The notes under the pieces were generated by a model. It was not told the origin of the DNA, did no database searches, and was given only the letters and a program-made list of their open reading frames with translations. Positions 16,309-25,373 of a stretch of DNA of 64,000 nt are shown here, in pieces (within the stretch, counting starts at the first letter, position 1; the number at the start of each line of letters is the position of its first letter). Position numbers and translations under genes: made by a program. The stretch comes from Pelosinus fermentans DSM 17108 (GTDB lineage: Bacteria > Bacillota > Negativicutes > DSM-13327): assembly GCF_000271485.2 (NCBI RefSeq), contig NZ_AKVN02000001.1, positions 4,594,501 to 4,658,500 on the forward strand, read 5' to 3'.

Positions 16309-17676
16309 TTAGCAATTTTCTAATAATTTTTTGGCATCCACATATTGAGCGATCCCTGCTGCCAGTTTCTTTGCTTCCTTCATAGCTAGAACAACGGTTG
16401 CTGGCTGATGTACTACATCTCCCCCGGCAAAGACACCTTTGCGCGTAGTCATACCGTAAGGACGTTCCCGTGTGATCACATATCCATTGTCGCTTACTTC
16501 GATACCTTCCGTAGTAGATACGATTCTAGCTGCAGGACGCTGACCAATGGCTGGAATGATCTTATCGGCCTCTATTATTTCTTTCACTCCTGTGCCCCGT
16601 AACTTGCCATTTTCATCGATCTCCTGCAATTCATACTCTAACCCCGTAACCTGTTCTGTTCCTAAGATGGCAGTCGGATTGGACAGCCACTGAAACTCTA
16701 CTCCTTCCGCTTTTGCTGCTTCCATCTCTGACGGTAGAGCAGTCACTTCTTCCTCTGTACGGCGATAGATGACAGTAACCTTGGAAGCTCCTAAACGAAT
16801 AGCTGTACGAGCAGCATCCATGGCAACATTACCGGCACCAACTACTATCACTTTGTCCCGGGTATTAATCGGGGTTTCTTTGCGATCGATTTTTTCCGTA
16901 CGAATTAAGGTAACCATTCTCAAAAGGTAGGTTGCCTGTATCACCCCAATCAGATCTTTGCCGGGAATATCAAGAATCCTGGGCAGAGCAGTCCCTGTAC
17001 CAATGAAAATGGCGTCAAAACCATCTGCAAACAAATGATCCACTGTCATATCCTGTCCTACTACAACGCCGGTTTTAACTTCCACGCCCAAATCTTCAAT
17101 TCTTTTTATTTCCCGGCGAACCACTTCCTTGCTTAAGCGAAATTCTGGAATACCATACAGTAAGACACCGCCCGCCTCGGTTTGGGACTCAAAGATAACG
17201 ACTTGAAACCCTAATTTTGCCAAATCACCGGCCACGGTCAATCCTGCCGGTCCCGAGCCAATCACTGCAACTTTCCCCTGTATACCGGGGACAGGCTTAG
17301 GTCTCTCAATACCCATTTCAGCATCAAAGTCAGCAATAAAGCGTTCCAGTTTGCCAATCTGAATCCCGCGATTCTTTTTATTAAGAATACAGGCGCCCTC
17401 ACATTGTTTTTCATGTGGGCAAACCCGCCCGCAAACCGCAGGAAGATTACTGCGCTGAGCGATAATAGCACTCGCTTCCCCAACATTCCCTTTTGCCAAA
17501 GCCTGAATAAAATTAGGAATTTCATTTTCAATAGGGCAGCCACCACGACATAAGGGTTTTGGACAGTTCAAACAGCGTTTTGCCTCTGCTATCGCCTCTT
17601 TTGTAGTAAAACCTTCATCAATTTCATTAAAGGATAATTTCTCTTTAGAAAAATTTGTATGCTTATCAATTAACAT
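16309..17676 (-). CDS. GltD-like FAD/NAD(P)-dependent oxidoreductase (glutamate synthase small-subunit type)
   Basis: 455 residues. The N-terminal Cys-rich helical domain binds Fe-S clusters: 'CLNCPKPLCRGGCP' (~37-50) and 'CGRVCPHEKQCEGAC' (~89-103). An FAD motif 'VIGSGPAGLTVAGDLAKLG' (~139) and an NADPH motif 'VVGAGNVAMDAART' (~281) follow. By family it moves electrons from NADPH to a partner such as glutamate synthase large subunit or, in NfnB-like proteins, ferredoxin chemistry. No gltB or nfnA partner is adjacent, so it stands alone in this window. AGAAGG lies 8 bases upstream of the ATG. Confidence 0.87.
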   Translation of the reverse strand: MLIDKHTNFSKEKLSFNEIDEGFTTKEAIAEAKRCLNCPKPLCRGGCPIENEIPNFIQALAKGNVGEASAIIAQRSNLPAVCGRVCPHEKQCEGACILNKKNRGIQIGKLERFIADFDAEMGIERPKPVPGIQGKVAVIGSGPAGLTVAGDLAKLGFQVVIFESQTEAGGVLLYGIPEFRLSKEVVRREIKRIEDLGVEVKTGVVVGQDMTVDHLFADGFDAIFIGTGTALPRILDIPGKDLIGVIQATYLLRMVTLIRTEKIDRKETPINTRDKVIVVGAGNVAMDAARTAIRLGASKVTVIYRRTEEEVTALPSEMEAAKAEGVEFQWLSNPTAILGTEQVTGLEYELQEIDENGKLRGTGVKEIIEADKIIPAIGQRPAARIVSTTEGIEVSDNGYVITRERPYGMTTRKGVFAGGDVVHQPATVVLAMKEAKKLAAGIAQYVDAKKLLENC

Positions 17677-17734
17677 CTACTCTACCTTCTTTCTTAAACT
17701 ATTTTTACAGCCTGGAATTGGAAGATTTTACTCA

Positions 17735-17763
17735 TTGACCTACCATTTTTAGTTTGTTATATT
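17735..17763 (+). promoter_or_regulatory. Sigma-A-type promoter of the first beta-barrel gene
   Basis: TTGACC (17735-17740), a 17-base gap and TATATT (17758-17763). It points to transcription from about 17770, which supports the late TTG start at 17853 for the gene. Confidence 0.7.
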
Positions 17764-17852
17764 CACATTGGTTCCTTATCCAATTAAAGGTCCGCCAGAT
17801 CAGTGGAGCTCGAATTCAGATGGAATACATAGCATTCTTGGAGGTCTTATTT

Positions 17853-18341
17853 TTGAAAAAAATCCTAATTATTTTAGCTTCACTTCTTACTGTAACCGGT
17901 ACTGGCTTGTCTGCTCCAGTCAATGATCTGGATAAGGGTCAAACTGCTGCTGGCATAGGTAACAACACATTTTATCTTGAGCACAAGCTGGCTGACAATT
18001 TTACATTAGGCTTACAAAATGTAAATTGGGATCATCGCAGCAACATGGATACTATCTATGGACAGCTGCAACTTGCTAACAACTTCAGAGGAATTATCGG
18101 CAGCAATGATGTGGATTCCAACGCCAAAGTATATGTGGGAATGGCTATAAACGGTCCCATTGCACCCGAGTGGGAAGGATACACCTCACTAATTGCGGGG
18201 AAGGAGTTTAAAGAACTGCAAGTTGGTGCCAACTTCAAAATCACTTACAATGCAGACATCAACTTTACCTATCACACTTACATGCCTGACGAAGGTGAAA
18301 ACAAAAGTGGCGTAGGGATTGGCGCAACCTTGAAATTTTGA
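17853..18341 (+). CDS. Exported small beta-barrel-like protein, probably outer membrane
   Basis: 162 residues. The start is TTG at 17853, with GGAGG about 8 bases upstream. This places a clean signal peptide ('MKKILIILASLLTVTGTGLSA') at the N-terminus; starts further upstream would bury it. The mature part has alternating short beta-strand-like stretches and ends in 'GVGIGATLKF' with a terminal Phe, as in outer membrane barrels. Its mature N-terminus 'PVNDLDKGQ' resembles 'PVTEFEKGA' in the next gene, so the two are probably members of one envelope family. The exact function is unknown. Confidence 0.75.
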   Translation: MKKILIILASLLTVTGTGLSAPVNDLDKGQTAAGIGNNTFYLEHKLADNFTLGLQNVNWDHRSNMDTIYGQLQLANNFRGIIGSNDVDSNAKVYVGMAINGPIAPEWEGYTSLIAGKEFKELQVGANFKITYNADINFTYHTYMPDEGENKSGVGIGATLKF

Positions 18342-18371
18342 AATTCTCTCCTACTATCGTAAAATTCATAT

Positions 18372-18417
18372 AAAAAGTCGTTACTTATTCCCTTAAAAAG
18401 ATGAGTAGCGATTTTTT
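18372..18417 (+). terminator. Terminator after first beta-barrel gene
   Basis: AAAAAGTCGTTACT pairs imperfectly with AGTAGCGATTTTT and ends in a T-run. Confidence 0.75.
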
Positions 18418-18569
18418 GTTATAATCTTTTGGCGACTAAATAGTCTCTCATTTCTAACTGCATTTTTTTATGATAAAATAGGCATTGTGTCGAAAATACT
18501 CATTTTGTCCCGATAAAACTATTATATCTGATAAATGACAAAAATCGAATCCCATTTCAAGGAGGAAAT

Positions 18570-19250
18570 ATGCGCAAGTTAATCGCTCTATTCACACTCA
18601 CAACAGGGCTTTTCATGACCACCAGTATCGTTTATGCCTCTCCCGTAACTGAATTTGAAAAAGGTGCCATTAGCGTGGAAATCGGCAGTACACTTGATTC
18701 AAAAGTTAGCGGCAGAGGGAAAGTTTCAGCTGACGTCGTTGGTGATTTTGGATTTAAAGCCACAGCGACTGCAGGTGTAAATGATCGTTTTGCAGTACAG
18801 TTCAAACATGGGATGTTCAAATCTGAAAGAACCACTATCCCGGTGGGTCCTATCTCAATGACATCTTATGCCAAAGCAGAGCCTAGTGATTTGAATTTTC
18901 TTTATAAAGTAAATCCTAATCTAACCTTTATTACTGGCTATGAGTATACTAAAATTTCTTATGGCGACTTTGTCTCGAGTGCTTCTAAGTCAGCTTTGCA
19001 CTTTGGTTTTACTGGTACTCATAAACTTAATGACAACTACACTTTATTTGCCACTTTACTGGGAGGTAAAGATGTGTCCTTAAAGGAAATTGGTGTTAGC
19101 TACAAAATGTCAAAGTCTACTACTTTTAATGTTTCTTACGCTGAACGTAAAGTAAAAGACGTGGATTTAAAAGTACCTGGTGCTCATATTACTGGCAAAG
19201 AGAACTATACAATGAAAGGCATATCCTGCCTTTTTGCTTTCAAACTATAA
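18570..19250 (+). CDS. Exported beta-barrel-like outer membrane protein
   Basis: 226 residues. The signal peptide 'MRKLIALFTLTTGLFMTTSI...' is cleaved probably after 'VYA' (~24). The mature part begins 'SPVTEFEKGAISVEIGS' and is rich in alternating polar and apolar residues typical of a barrel of roughly eight to ten strands, ending 'SCLFAFKL'. AGGAGG precedes the ATG. The N-terminal motif is shared with the gene before it. It is likely a small porin-like or structural outer membrane protein of a diderm firmicute. No enzyme motif is seen and the substrate is unknown. Confidence 0.75.
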   Translation: MRKLIALFTLTTGLFMTTSIVYASPVTEFEKGAISVEIGSTLDSKVSGRGKVSADVVGDFGFKATATAGVNDRFAVQFKHGMFKSERTTIPVGPISMTSYAKAEPSDLNFLYKVNPNLTFITGYEYTKISYGDFVSSASKSALHFGFTGTHKLNDNYTLFATLLGGKDVSLKEIGVSYKMSKSTTFNVSYAERKVKDVDLKVPGAHITGKENYTMKGISCLFAFKL

Positions 19251-19261
19251 TCTATACATAT

Positions 19262-19302
19262 AGTCAGAAGGTCCTGCATAAGACGTGCAGGACCTTCTGA
19301 CT
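19262..19302. terminator. Hairpin between convergent beta-barrel and fabV genes
   Basis: A 17-bp perfect inverted repeat (19262-19278 and 19286-19302) with a 7-base loop. The flanking T-tracts are weak, but its position between converging genes fits a bidirectional terminator. Confidence 0.75.
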
Positions 19303-19331
19303 TATAATACATTTTATATACAGGGAAACTG

Positions 19332-20522
19332 CTAGGATTTAATACTTAAAATAGGAACCTCTTCCCTCACATCTTCTTCATACTGCACATCATCAAAACC
19401 AAAACCAAATAATTTAAAAAATTCTTTACGGTATTTCTCAAGATCAGGAATAATATCAATCTCACCGCTACAAACCTTTTCCCATAAGGCAGAAACCTCA
19501 GCTTGCACATCATCTTGCATTTCATAATCATCAATACGAATCAAATGATCCCCATTAGGCAACTTCTCTGCACAATACAATCGACTTGCTAACAGACGGT
19601 ACATTTGCTCAATGCAGTTTTCATCCAGCCCCTTCTTACCCAATACTCTTGCTAATAACATTAAATATAAAGGAACAACGGGAATTGCTGCACTTGCCTG
19701 AGTAACCAGTGCTTTATTTACAGCAACAAATGCTCTGCCATTTATATCTTGAATTTGCTTGTTTATTTCTTTGCTGGTAGCATACAAATGATCTTTTGCT
19801 CTTCCGATAGTACCTTCTTTATAAATTGGATAGGTGATCTTAGGACCAATATAGGAATAGCTTATGGTAGTAGCTCCAGGAGCAAGAACGCCAGCCTCTT
19901 TTAAATGGTGCATCCATCGCTCCCAATCCTCACCGCCCATGACTGCTACAGTACTGCGGATTTCTTGCTCGCTGGCTGGCTCTAAGGTCACATCGACAAT
20001 TTCATTGGAATTCATATCTACCGTTTTGCTTGTAAAAGAATCTCCAATGGGTTTAATGACAGACGTAAACATCTCGCCGCTAACAGGATGCGTCCTTCTT
20101 GGTGCAGCAATACTGTAAACGACCAGATCGACTTGCCCCAATTCTTCTTTAATCAATGCAATCGTCTTCTCTTTCACCTGATCAGAGAAAGCATCACCGT
20201 TAATGCTTTTCGCATAATACCCTGCCTCTGTTGCTGCTGTTTCAAATGCTGCAGTATTATACCACCCGGCAGTAGCTGTATTTCCATTGGAAGCTGGCTT
20301 TTCCAGAAAAACGCCAAGCGTACTTGCGCCTGACCCAAAGGTAGCAACAATTCTTGATGCCAGACCATATCCCGTTGATGCGCCAATTACAAGAACCTTC
20401 TTCGGTCCTTGAATGGGCTTTTGCTGTTTAACATAATTTATCTGCTCTTGTACAGAATGAGCACATCCGGCAGGATGTGAAGTAGTACAAATAAAGCCGC
20501 GAAACTTTGGTTTAATTATCAT
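19332..20522 (-). CDS. fabV: FabV-type trans-2-enoyl-ACP/CoA reductase
   Basis: 396 residues, a long single-domain short-chain-dehydrogenase-like reductase. 'VLVIGASTGYGLASR' is the NAD-binding loop (~44) and 'SYIGPKITYPIYKEGTIGRAK' the active-site region (~225-245), with the Tyr-x8-Lys spacing typical of FabV. It reduces the double bond of enoyl-ACP or enoyl-CoA in fatty acid synthesis or butyrate-type metabolism, and FabV enzymes resist triclosan. GGAG lies upstream of the ATG at 20522. It is a single gene with no fab neighbours. Confidence 0.95.
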   Translation of the reverse strand: MIIKPKFRGFICTTSHPAGCAHSVQEQINYVKQQKPIQGPKKVLVIGASTGYGLASRIVATFGSGASTLGVFLEKPASNGNTATAGWYNTAAFETAATEAGYYAKSINGDAFSDQVKEKTIALIKEELGQVDLVVYSIAAPRRTHPVSGEMFTSVIKPIGDSFTSKTVDMNSNEIVDVTLEPASEQEIRSTVAVMGGEDWERWMHHLKEAGVLAPGATTISYSYIGPKITYPIYKEGTIGRAKDHLYATSKEINKQIQDINGRAFVAVNKALVTQASAAIPVVPLYLMLLARVLGKKGLDENCIEQMYRLLASRLYCAEKLPNGDHLIRIDDYEMQDDVQAEVSALWEKVCSGEIDIIPDLEKYRKEFFKLFGFGFDDVQYEEDVREEVPILSIKS

Positions 20523-20687
20523 ATTATAAACTCCTCATCATTGCTTCCCTACATTCATGAATCATTTGCCTTTCTTGAATTCATGCATCAGGTGATTTCT
20601 TATAAGACAGTGAGTATTTACGTTTTTCCCTAAATTCTACCACAATCTCTTTATATACGCAACGCTATTCCTCTTTCTGTCATCCTT

Positions 20688-20924
20688 CTACAAACGATGG
20701 TTCTTTTCAAGTGCATATAGATCTTCCACTTTTTCAAACATAAAGGCATGTGCGTCTTTTATTGCCTGATTATAAATCACTGCACCCACTTTTTCCACCA
20801 TAAAATCTAATAATAATTCTGCTCCTAATTGCCCAATTTCCTCCTCTCGCTTTTCCATAAAATATTTCTTTAAATCATCAACAGCTTGTTTTTTTAATTC
20901 TTTGGATAAATGAATCACTGCCAC
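20688..20924 (-). CDS. DUF2164 family protein
   Basis: 78 residues, highly charged and helical. The pattern 'IHLSKELKKQAVDDLKKYF', 'EEIGQLGAELLLDF' and 'YNQAIKDAHAFM' fits DUF2164. The start is placed at GTG 20924, because GGAGGGA lies 7 bases upstream; an ATG at 20939 overlaps that site. It overlaps the end of folA by 10 bases, so the two are probably co-translated. The function of the family is unknown. Confidence 0.8.
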   Translation of the reverse strand: MAVIHLSKELKKQAVDDLKKYFMEKREEEIGQLGAELLLDFMVEKVGAVIYNQAIKDAHAFMFEKVEDLYALEKNHRL

Positions 20925-21436
20925 CCAAACTCCCTCCAATCCCTCTGCTCCAGATTTATATAAGTTGTAAATCGATAGGTACTATCTTTATAACTCTGTA
21001 CGGAGCTCTCTTCTATGCACTGCCACTCTGGTCGGCTGTCTAAATTGGGAAAGCATGTATCAGCAGGATGCATATTACTGATTTTAGTAATATAAGCTTC
21101 TGAGCAATAGGGCAGGCATTGCCGATATACGGATTCTCCTCCAATGATAAAAATATCTTCACTACGATAGGAAGATAAGACTGTGAACAGTTGTGGCAAA
21201 GAATGGCATAGGGTAACGCCTTCCCAATGCAGCTTTATATTGTTGGTCAGCACAATATTAATTCGTCCCTGAAGGGGTTTGGGTCCAGGCAGTGATTCAA
21301 ATGTCTCCCTACCCATTACTACCACTTTTCCTTTGGTTTTCTCTTTGAAATGCTGCATATCTGCGGGAATTGTCACCAGCAACTGCCCTTTGCATCCAAT
21401 ACCCCACTGCTCATCTACGGCGACGATTAGTTTCAT
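20915..21436 (-). CDS. folA: Dihydrofolate reductase
   Basis: 173 residues. 'MKLIVAVDEQWGIGCKGQLL' at the start, 'VVMGRETFESLP' in the NADPH/folate region and 'DIFIIGGESVYRQCLPYC' are hallmark DHFR segments. It reduces dihydrofolate to tetrahydrofolate with NADPH. Of two consecutive ATG codons the second (21436) has the better distance to GGGAG. No thyA lies beside it. It is followed by an overlapping DUF2164 gene. Confidence 0.95.
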   Translation of the reverse strand: MKLIVAVDEQWGIGCKGQLLVTIPADMQHFKEKTKGKVVVMGRETFESLPGPKPLQGRINIVLTNNIKLHWEGVTLCHSLPQLFTVLSSYRSEDIFIIGGESVYRQCLPYCSEAYITKISNMHPADTCFPNLDSRPEWQCIEESSVQSYKDSTYRFTTYINLEQRDWREFGWQ

Positions 21437-21556
21437 CATAACACTCCCGATTATTAAATTGAGATTCTAAATAGAGATCATTGCATTATCACTAGTATAT
21501 CCCTCAATGCAAAGTCTTTCTACAAAAAAAATATTCTTTACTTTATTTATAGAAAT

Positions 21557-21599
21557 AAAAATAGTCCTTTAGAAGATCTGCTTCCTAAAGGACTATTTT
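21557..21599. terminator. Terminator downstream of the 2-hydroxyacid dehydrogenase gene
   Basis: AAAATAGTCCTTTAG (21557-21571) pairs perfectly with CTAAAGGACTATTTT (21585-21599). Confidence 0.85.
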
Positions 21600-21645
21600 G
21601 CTCATTTACAATATGATCTACAGGATAGAATTACGGTTTGAGAAA

Positions 21646-22611
21646 TTACAGCACACCGTTTACAACATTCAATGGTTTGCCTTGAAGAAATGATTCAATA
21701 TTCTCAGCCATAAGCCCAATCAGCCTTTGTCTTGATTCCAAACGCCTCCAGCCAATGTGGGGCGTTAAGATTACATTATCCATAAAAAATAAAGGATTGT
21801 TTAGTTCCGGCGGCTCTGGGTCCTGTACATCAAGTGCCGCACCTGCAATGATCCCTTGCTGCAAAGCTTCAATTAAATCGACCTCATTTATAATAGGCCC
21901 TCTCGAAGAATTTATAATAAAAGCCGTTGGCTTCATTTGCTTTAGTTTATCTTTATTAATAAGATGTTTTGTTTCTGATGTAAGAGGACAATGAATACTT
22001 ACAAAATCACTTTGGGTAAGAAGTTCTGCAAGAGAAACAAATTGCACCTTCGCCTCCCCCCAAGGTTTAGGAGTACGGCTGTATACCAAAATGTTCATGC
22101 CTAGGGTTAGAGCAATCTTGATCACTTCTTTTCCTATGGCCCCTGCACCAATTACACCAAGAGTTTTACCTTGTAATTCAAAATGCGGAACTTGTAAATG
22201 CTTTGTAAAATTATCAAAATTCTTTTCTTGAAGCATTACTTGCTGCCGAATTAATGAGGAACTTTGATTCAAGATGAAGGTAATCACCAACTGGGCTACA
22301 GCCTCTGTACTGTAGCTTGGAACATTGCAGACTGCAATATTTTTCTCTTTGGCTGCCGCAATATCAATATTGTTGAAACCTGTGCCAGCTTCACAAATTA
22401 GCTCTACTGAAGATGGGAATTGAGAAATTAAATCTCTTCCTACAGGCAGTTCTTTCGTGATAACAATATGCTGCCCCTGAACCCGTTCCAGGATTTCGTC
22501 ATTGCTGCTTGCATCATACTTAGTCACAGTGGTGAGATTGGACAATGAAGAAAAGTCCAGCTTGTTATCAAAATCTAATTTCGCCGCATTGAGAATTACT
22601 GTGTTCTTCAT
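21646..22611 (-). CDS. D-2-hydroxyacid dehydrogenase (glycerate dehydrogenase-like)
   Basis: 321 residues, the second member of this family in the window. The NAD motif 'GVIGAGAIGKEV' is at ~153. The Arg is in 'INSSRGPI', the Glu in 'DPEPPEL' and the His in 'TPHIGWRRLE'. The 'EAGTGFNNID' segment fits glycerate or related dehydrogenases. GGGGG precedes the ATG at 22611. It follows the MocR-type regulator on the same strand by 67 bp and may be read with it, but no clear functional tie is visible. The substrate is unknown. Confidence 0.88.
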   Translation of the reverse strand: MKNTVILNAAKLDFDNKLDFSSLSNLTTVTKYDASSNDEILERVQGQHIVITKELPVGRDLISQFPSSVELICEAGTGFNNIDIAAAKEKNIAVCNVPSYSTEAVAQLVITFILNQSSSLIRQQVMLQEKNFDNFTKHLQVPHFELQGKTLGVIGAGAIGKEVIKIALTLGMNILVYSRTPKPWGEAKVQFVSLAELLTQSDFVSIHCPLTSETKHLINKDKLKQMKPTAFIINSSRGPIINEVDLIEALQQGIIAGAALDVQDPEPPELNNPLFFMDNVILTPHIGWRRLESRQRLIGLMAENIESFLQGKPLNVVNGVL

Positions 22612-22678
22612 GGCTACCCCCTAATATTAAAATACTCTATCTATAAGTATATTTACGCTTCCACTAACTGTCAACTTA

Positions 22679-24094
22679 TTAAGTTTTTAGATGACTAAAC
22701 CATGCTTCTTTTAATCTTATAATTCCCTCTTTCATCTGATTTGAAGGTATCTTAGAAAAATATAGCAATACTTGAGGCATCTTCTCTGGTGATAGCTGCC
22801 AATAATAATCCTGAATTGAGGCTACGCGACAACCATTTGCGAGAGCCCTTGCAGCTAATTCCTGAGCTGATAATTCGGATTTCAAACTCAAGATCACATG
22901 AAGACCCGATTCCGTGCCATTTATCTTGGCATTCTCACCAAGAATATTTTGGATTTGTTCTAAAAATAGTTTTCTTTTTTCATAATATAGCTTACGCAAA
23001 CGGCGTATCTGCCTTTCCAAGTTACCATCTGTCATAAACTGGGCAAGGGCAAGCTGTTCAATGGTAGATGCTGTCTGATTATATAAGGAAGACTTCTTTT
23101 GATATATCCCTAAAAATTTCTCTGGCAGCACCATATAACTAACACGGATGGAGGGTGGAATTACCTTTGAAAACGATCCCAGATATACTACCCGTTCTCT
23201 ATTATCAAGGCCCTTAAGCGCTGGTATCGGACGACCAAAATAACGAAATTCACTGTCATAATCATCCTCGATAATAATACCATTTTTTTGTTCTGCCCAA
23301 TTGAGCAGCTGATACCTTTTACCGATGGGCATAATATATCCGGTGGGGAATTGATGAGAAGGACTTACATAAACAAGCCTTTCGCCACTGTTTTCAAGCT
23401 CTGCCGTATCAATGCCATCTGTCTTCATTTTCACTGGTACAATCGTAAAGGCATGATCTGCAAAAATACGTCTTCCATTTTTAAAGCCGGGTTCTTCAAA
23501 AGCAATGCTGCTATATTCCAGTTTAAGCATACTGCAAAGCATGCTCAAAAGGCTTTGCACGCCAGCACCGATTATAATTTGTTCCGTATGAACGTATACG
23601 CCTCTTGATTTTTCAATATACTTTGCAATTTCTTTACGCAGCTCTTCTTCCCCTTTAATATTGCCATATCCAACAAGACGCTCTTTTTGAAAAAAAGCTT
23701 TACTAATGTATCGCTTCCATAAGGAAAAATCAAATCCCTCCTTATCCATTTCTCCACTTGAAAAATCATAGAGAATTTTTTCTTCTTGTATCTCTTGGTT
23801 ATAATGATATTGATTTGCCATACTAACAGCAGGGGTATTAAAAACGATTTCCTCCAGTCTATTTACTGTATATCGGGAACGGTTATAATTTTTGATATAT
23901 CCTTCACTCATCAACTGCTGGTATGCCTTTTCAACTGTGATTTTGCTGACAGAAAGACTTTTGGAAAGACCTCGAATGGATGGCAGCTTTTCATTTTCCC
24001 TCAGCCTATTCTGCTCAATGGCAGTTTTATAGTATAGATAAAGTTGTATATACAGTGGTTCTTTGCTCTGGCTGTCAAATACGATTAAATCCAT
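22679..24094 (-). CDS. MocR/PdxR-family regulator (GntR HTH fused to aminotransferase domain)
   Basis: 471 residues. A GntR-type winged helix (~10-78, 'SIRGLSKSLSVSKITVEKAY') is joined to a fold-type I aminotransferase-like domain (~115-465). The PLP lysine is probably in 'YLGSFSKVIPP' (~315). Regulators of this class sense pyridoxal 5'-phosphate. It is divergent from a pyridoxal kinase gene, the classical PdxR arrangement, so it most likely controls vitamin B6 salvage. The shared spacer holds a ~165-bp inverted-repeat element between the regulator and the kinase. Confidence 0.9.
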   Translation of the reverse strand: MDLIVFDSQSKEPLYIQLYLYYKTAIEQNRLRENEKLPSIRGLSKSLSVSKITVEKAYQQLMSEGYIKNYNRSRYTVNRLEEIVFNTPAVSMANQYHYNQEIQEEKILYDFSSGEMDKEGFDFSLWKRYISKAFFQKERLVGYGNIKGEEELRKEIAKYIEKSRGVYVHTEQIIIGAGVQSLLSMLCSMLKLEYSSIAFEEPGFKNGRRIFADHAFTIVPVKMKTDGIDTAELENSGERLVYVSPSHQFPTGYIMPIGKRYQLLNWAEQKNGIIIEDDYDSEFRYFGRPIPALKGLDNRERVVYLGSFSKVIPPSIRVSYMVLPEKFLGIYQKKSSLYNQTASTIEQLALAQFMTDGNLERQIRRLRKLYYEKRKLFLEQIQNILGENAKINGTESGLHVILSLKSELSAQELAARALANGCRVASIQDYYWQLSPEKMPQVLLYFSKIPSNQMKEGIIRLKEAWFSHLKT

Positions 24095-24221
24095 AAGTCC
24101 TCCAAACTGTACCTAACAAAAATATGATTTCTGTATATTTCAAAAGGTTCAAATTCATTTTATAATACAATTATGCTTTTGGGAACCCTTAACCTATAGG
24201 ATAATTATGTTCTTGCTATGT

Positions 24222-24386
24222 TAGGGCGTGTCTGAAAACTATCAGAACGTCCACTGACGGCGCTTTTTGCGCCATACTTCGTTAAAACTTCTTGAAATAA
24301 GAACCATTATTCCTGCGAAGTTTTGCCTCGTCTGGCACAAAAATTACTCGCCATCGACCATTCCGCTAGTTTTCAGACACACCCTA
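24222..24386. repeat. ~165-bp inverted-repeat element, copy 2 (MITE-like)
   Basis: The ends are 20-base inverted repeats with one mismatch (24222-24241 and 24367-24386), reading TAGGG(C/T)GTGTCTGAAAACTA. The interior, on the minus strand, carries GACGAGGCAAAA (complement of 24321-24332) and an AACGAAGTATGGCG...CCGTCAG segment (complement of ~24254-24284), as in the 1684-1847 element. It lies between a divergent regulator and kinase and ends 33 bases before the kinase start. It may therefore separate the kinase from promoter elements further upstream. Confidence 0.75.
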
Positions 24387-24418
24387 GCACAATTAAACAA
24401 ATACTGGAGGATATGAAT

Positions 24419-25267
24419 ATGAAACAAAAACTTGCAAGAGTCGTGGCAATTCACGATATGTCCGGCTATGGTAAGTGTTCACTTACGGTAGCAATCCCAG
24501 TTATTTCAGCAGCTGGCATCGAGGTTTGCCCTCTGCCTACGGCCCTGTTATCTACCAATACTCTTTTTCCAGGATTTAAATTCTTTGACTTTACTCCGCA
24601 AATGAATGAGTTTATTAATCATTGGAAAGAAATTGGTTTTAAGACCGATTGCGCTTATAGCGGATTCTTGGGATCAGCAGAGCAAATTCAAATCGTCAAA
24701 AATTTCATGCTGGATTTTAAATGCTCCTTAAAAATAGTTGATCCTGTCATGGGCGATAACGGTATAATCATTAAAACCTATACACCCGAAATGTGCAGTA
24801 CCATGCGAGAGCTTGCCAGTATTGCGGATATCGTTACACCAAACCTTACAGAAGCTTATATTCTTACAGGCAGAGATTATATTGATGGTGAAATAGATAG
24901 CGACACCTCTCGCAAGCTCTGTGCTGAAATCATTGAAATGGGTGCTAAAAACATCGTATTAACTGGTGTGGTTAGAGGAAATTTCTTATATAACTGCGCA
25001 ATGAGCGAAGATCACTCCTACTTTGAAGCAGCCGTTGATCTGCTTCCTTACCATATGCATGGTACAGGTGACCTTTTCACCAGTGTACTTACAGCAGGCG
25101 TAGTAAATGGCTATACATTAAAAGAAAGTGTAGAAAGTGCAGCTCACTTTGTGCGCGATGCGATGATCGTCAGCAACGATATTGAAGATGCCTTTGATCG
25201 CGGCGTTGCCTTTGAACCCATTGTCTACAAATTACGCAGCGGTCTCTATAATAAAGATTTGGCTTAA
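24419..25267 (+). CDS. Pyridoxal/pyridoxamine kinase (PdxK/PdxY family)
   Basis: 282 residues of the ribokinase fold. 'VVAIHDMSGYGKCSLTVAIP' is the N-terminal substrate loop, 'IVDPVMGDNG' is at ~111, and 'HGTGDLFTSVLTAGVVNG' is the anion hole with the catalytic Asp. It phosphorylates B6 vitamers to feed PLP. GGAGG lies 8 bases before the ATG at 24419. The frame stays open upstream into the repeat element from 24323, but that extension has no ribosome site. It is divergent from a MocR/PdxR-like regulator, which supports the B6 role. Confidence 0.92.
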   Translation: MKQKLARVVAIHDMSGYGKCSLTVAIPVISAAGIEVCPLPTALLSTNTLFPGFKFFDFTPQMNEFINHWKEIGFKTDCAYSGFLGSAEQIQIVKNFMLDFKCSLKIVDPVMGDNGIIIKTYTPEMCSTMRELASIADIVTPNLTEAYILTGRDYIDGEIDSDTSRKLCAEIIEMGAKNIVLTGVVRGNFLYNCAMSEDHSYFEAAVDLLPYHMHGTGDLFTSVLTAGVVNGYTLKESVESAAHFVRDAMIVSNDIEDAFDRGVAFEPIVYKLRSGLYNKDLA

Positions 25268-25290
25268 GAAGGAAAGAGCTTAAAACCATT

Positions 25291-25367
25291 TGAAACGCGA
25301 AGTCGCGAAGATAGTACGGAGGACATAATGTGCCCTCTTCGTGCGATCTTCGCGTCTTCGCGTTTCA
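25291..25367. repeat. GAAGACGCGAAG-type palindrome, copy a
   Basis: Arms 25291-25312 and 25346-25367 (22 bases, one mismatch) are built from GAAACGCGAAG(A/T)CGCGAAG. It lies between the converging pyridoxal kinase and MFS genes and can serve both as terminator. Confidence 0.85.
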
Positions 25368-25373
25368 GAGAAT

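Noticed and set aside
24323-24418. Upstream extension of the pyridoxal kinase frame
   Set aside because: It lies in the inverted-repeat element and has no ribosome site; the ATG at 24419 has GGAGG at the right distance.
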